64,000 bases of DNA from contig NZ_RAPK01000008.1 of assembly GCF_003610495.1 (NCBI RefSeq), positions 83,296 through 147,295 of the forward strand. Direction: 5' to 3'. The translations under genes were made by a program, and so were the position numbers. Under the pieces are notes generated by a model, which ran no database searches, was not told the DNA's origin, and worked only from the letters and a program-made list of their open reading frames with translations. Source of the DNA: Sinobaca qinghaiensis (GTDB lineage: Bacteria > Bacillota > Bacilli > Bacillales > Marinococcaceae). How positions within the stretch are numbered: the first letter of the stretch is position 1; each line of letters opens with the position of its first letter. This document shows, piece after piece, positions 62,058 through 64,000 of the stretch.

Positions 62058-62086
62058 TTTCTTCCTGAAAAAAAGGAGGCTATATT

Positions 62087-63577
62087 GTGCTGAGCGGTTA
62101 TTTATTAAGTGATTATATTCTTCTTCTTACCGGCCTGCTGCTTGCCTGCGGGGTACTGGTATCCAAGTTCTCCACCCGTCTCGGTGTTCCATCTCTTATA
62201 TTGTTTATTGCGATTGGTATGCTTATGGGATCCGGCGGATTAAATATCCTTCCTTTAGGGAACGTAGAATATGTGCAGGCAATTGGTATTCTCGCTCTTG
62301 TTATTATTTTATTTGAAGGCGGTATCCAGACAAACTGGTCGGTTATCCGCCCGGTTGCCGGCACTGCTCTCTCGCTGGCAACTATTACAGTACTGCTCAC
62401 TTCCCTGCTTCTGGCGGGCTTTGCCTACGTTCTTCTCGACCTTACAATGACAGAAGCCTTTCTGCTCGGAGCGCTGGTCGGTTCTACTGATGCTGCCGCC
62501 GTATTCGCTACGCTGAAGGGTAAAAACATTAAACCGAACCTCAGTGCCTCTATGGAAGGAGAAGCCGGAGCCAACGATCCAATGGCCGTTTTCCTTACTC
62601 TGGCTGCTATCGAACTCCTTACTTCTCCGGATCCCAGCTACGCGCTGATGGCCGGAAGTTTTTTATGGCAGATGACCGGCGGATTATTAATTGGACTGGT
62701 TTTAGGAAAGGCCGGTTCCTACGCAGTCAACAAGATTAATATGGACGCAGGTGGACTTTATCCTATTTTTGCAATTTCTTTTGCGTTTATTATTTACAGT
62801 TCCGCCCAGTTTGCCCTGGCAAGCGGCTTTCTTGCCGTTTACGTAGCTGCACTTGTTATCGGCAATTCAGAATTAACCTACCGTCATTCCATCACAACCT
62901 TTCACGAAGGATTTGCCTGGATGGCCCAAATTGTTATGTTTATTGTTCTTGGAGCGCTTGCCACCCCGGAAGATATTTTTTCATGGGGTGTAATATGGAC
63001 GGGTGTCCTGCTTTCTTTTTTCATTATGTTTATTGCCAGACCGGCAGCCGTTTTCCTTTCCACAATAGGGAGCGGTTTCTCCCTGAATGACCGGCTGTTC
63101 TTGTCCTGGGCCGGGCTGCGCGGCGCTGTGCCGATTATTCTGGCTACCTTTCCTATCGTTGCCGGGGTAGATAACGATTCGATCATTTTCAATACGGTCT
63201 TTTTTATCGTACTCACTTCCGCCTTAATTCAAGGATCAACTATTGCTCCTTTGTCCAATAAACTAAAAGTCACCGCCCCCGACACTAAGGATGAACATTC
63301 CTCCTGGGAGCTCGTCAATATTGGAAAAACAGATGCCAAGCTTGTCGAATACAAAGCTTCCAAACGTTCTGCCATTATTGGTCATCATGTAAACAGCCTT
63401 AATATTCCGGAAGAATCTGCTGTTAATGCATTGGTCCGCGATGGAGAGCTTCTCAACACAGATGCCAATATTGAAATACAGCCGGGCGATACGTTATTCA
63501 TTCTCGTAGCCACCAGGAAAAAACATGATTTAAAGCAGATGCTCGATGGACAAAAAGAAAAGAAACGTTTTTCATAA
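62087..63577 (+). CDS. Potassium/proton antiporter, CPA1 family (paralogue of 15315-16793)
   Basis: 496 residues with the same layout as the antiporter at 15.3 kb: membrane domain with GSTDAAAVFATLKGKN and the ion-site EAGANDPMAVFLTLAA, then a TrkA-C-like tail (YKASKRSAIIGHHVNSLNI, QPGDTLFILVATRKK). The motif Glu-Ala-Gly replaces Glu-Ser-Gly of the paralogue. GTG start after AAAGGAGG. Its neighbours, a K+ channel and this antiporter, suggest local grouping of K+ genes. Confidence 0.9.
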   Translation: MLSGYLLSDYILLLTGLLLACGVLVSKFSTRLGVPSLILFIAIGMLMGSGGLNILPLGNVEYVQAIGILALVIILFEGGIQTNWSVIRPVAGTALSLATITVLLTSLLLAGFAYVLLDLTMTEAFLLGALVGSTDAAAVFATLKGKNIKPNLSASMEGEAGANDPMAVFLTLAAIELLTSPDPSYALMAGSFLWQMTGGLLIGLVLGKAGSYAVNKINMDAGGLYPIFAISFAFIIYSSAQFALASGFLAVYVAALVIGNSELTYRHSITTFHEGFAWMAQIVMFIVLGALATPEDIFSWGVIWTGVLLSFFIMFIARPAAVFLSTIGSGFSLNDRLFLSWAGLRGAVPIILATFPIVAGVDNDSIIFNTVFFIVLTSALIQGSTIAPLSNKLKVTAPDTKDEHSSWELVNIGKTDAKLVEYKASKRSAIIGHHVNSLNIPEESAVNALVRDGELLNTDANIEIQPGDTLFILVATRKKHDLKQMLDGQKEKKRFS

Positions 63578-63688
63578 ACTAATGATAATAGGGTTCTATT
63601 CATTCTTCTAAACTGGGATAAATGGAATCTATTTTCTAAAAAGGAATGATGAATAAAAATATAAAAAAAGCGCTTAAGGAGGCAGATT

Positions 63689-64000
63689 ATGAACATGAAA
63701 TACGCAGGCGTCGGATTAGTGATGCTGGCTGCAGTATTCTGGGGGATCACCGGGGGTATTGCCGACATTTTAATGAGCCGGGGCTGGGACCCTATTGTTA
63801 TTTCGCTCTACCGGGGAATTATTGGTTTTATCTGTTTTTTTACTTGGGTTCTTTTTCGTTTTAAAGACAACTGGGTCCGCTCTACTTCTTTCTACATATG
63901 GGCTCTGCTTGCAGGAGTCGGTGTCGCCGGGAATTTCACCTTTTATTTCGTAAGTATTCAGGCATCAAGTATCGCTGTGGCGGTTACCTTAATGTATACA
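63689..64000 (+). CDS. EamA/DMT family transporter, 5' part; continues beyond the window
   Basis: Open from ATG 63689 (after AAGGAGG at 63676-63682) to the window end, 104 codons. The translation has three to four hydrophobic helices with the EamA pattern MLAAVFWGITGGIADILMS and later GVGVAGNFTFYFVSIQASS. Substrate unknown. Confidence 0.82.
   Translation, partial: MNMKYAGVGLVMLAAVFWGITGGIADILMSRGWDPIVISLYRGIIGFICFFTWVLFRFKDNWVRSTSFYIWALLAGVGVAGNFTFYFVSIQASSIAVAVTLMYT

Overview
The window is a 64 kb stretch of chromosome from a low-to-mid GC, Gram-positive, aerobic endospore-former-type bacterium of the Bacillaceae. Most genes have close B. subtilis counterparts (mntBCD, thiOSGF-tenI, ykkCD, topB, katA, nasBC, qoxABCD, rpsN2, htpX). 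Start codons follow strong AGGAGG-type ribosome sites. Control signals are of the Bacillus kind: sigma-B-like promoters, MntR, Fur/PerR, Zur and cre boxes, and TPP and guanidine-I riboswitches. Two CPA1 K+/H+ antiporters, a K+ channel and very acidic exported proteins suggest a salt- or alkali-tolerant organism; that is an inference. No rRNA, tRNA, prophage, transposase or CRISPR array was found.

Layout. 1-6 kb: the end of a cardiolipin synthase, glycerate kinase, and a manganese ABC operon (mntBCD, no binding-protein gene) behind an MntR-boxed promoter. 6-9 kb: a sulfolipid (SQDG) cluster, sqdB-sqdX-gtrA. 9-13.5 kb: a general stress protein, then the thiamine thiazole operon tenI-thiO-thiS-thiG-thiF led by a TPP riboswitch. 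13.5-21 kb: a tautomerase, a YtkA-like lipoprotein, an AEC carrier, a K+/H+ antiporter with a small orphan tyrosine recombinase, thiW, an AzgA purine permease with a PurR-like dyad, an intergenic palindromic repeat cluster, and the guanidine exporter pair ykkCD under its riboswitch. 21-36 kb: topoisomerase III, an Old Yellow Enzyme, an Fe(II)/2-oxoglutarate dioxygenase, heme catalase, a membrane-anchored glycosidase, Mn-catalase, and several genes with sigma-B-like promoters (Mn-catalase, ydaG-like, an NAD(P)-binding oxidoreductase, an aldehyde dehydrogenase).

36-50 kb: small stress and metabolic genes, an acyl-CoA dehydrogenase-like flavoprotein, assimilatory nitrate reductase nasBC, a MarR-dioxygenase-hydrolase operon with a perfect 24-bp operator palindrome (quinone/electrophile detoxification, MhqR-like), and a Zur-boxed zinc-free ribosomal protein S14. 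50-58 kb: the aa3 quinol oxidase operon qoxABCD, preceded by a small membrane protein gene with a cre site, then rarD and a copC-copD pair. 58-64 kb: htpX, a quinone oxidoreductase, a K+ channel, a secreted TIM-barrel-like protein, a second K+/H+ antiporter and a truncated EamA transporter.

The common themes are stress and redox defence (two catalases, sigma-B genes, electrophile detoxification), metal homeostasis (Mn, Zn, Fe, Cu) and cation homeostasis. No wholly new multi-gene defence or biosynthetic system was seen. The least explained signals are the nested palindrome cluster at 19.4-19.7 kb, the dyads upstream of the AzgA permease, qox and sqdB, the orphan recombinase, and several uncharacterised exported or small proteins.
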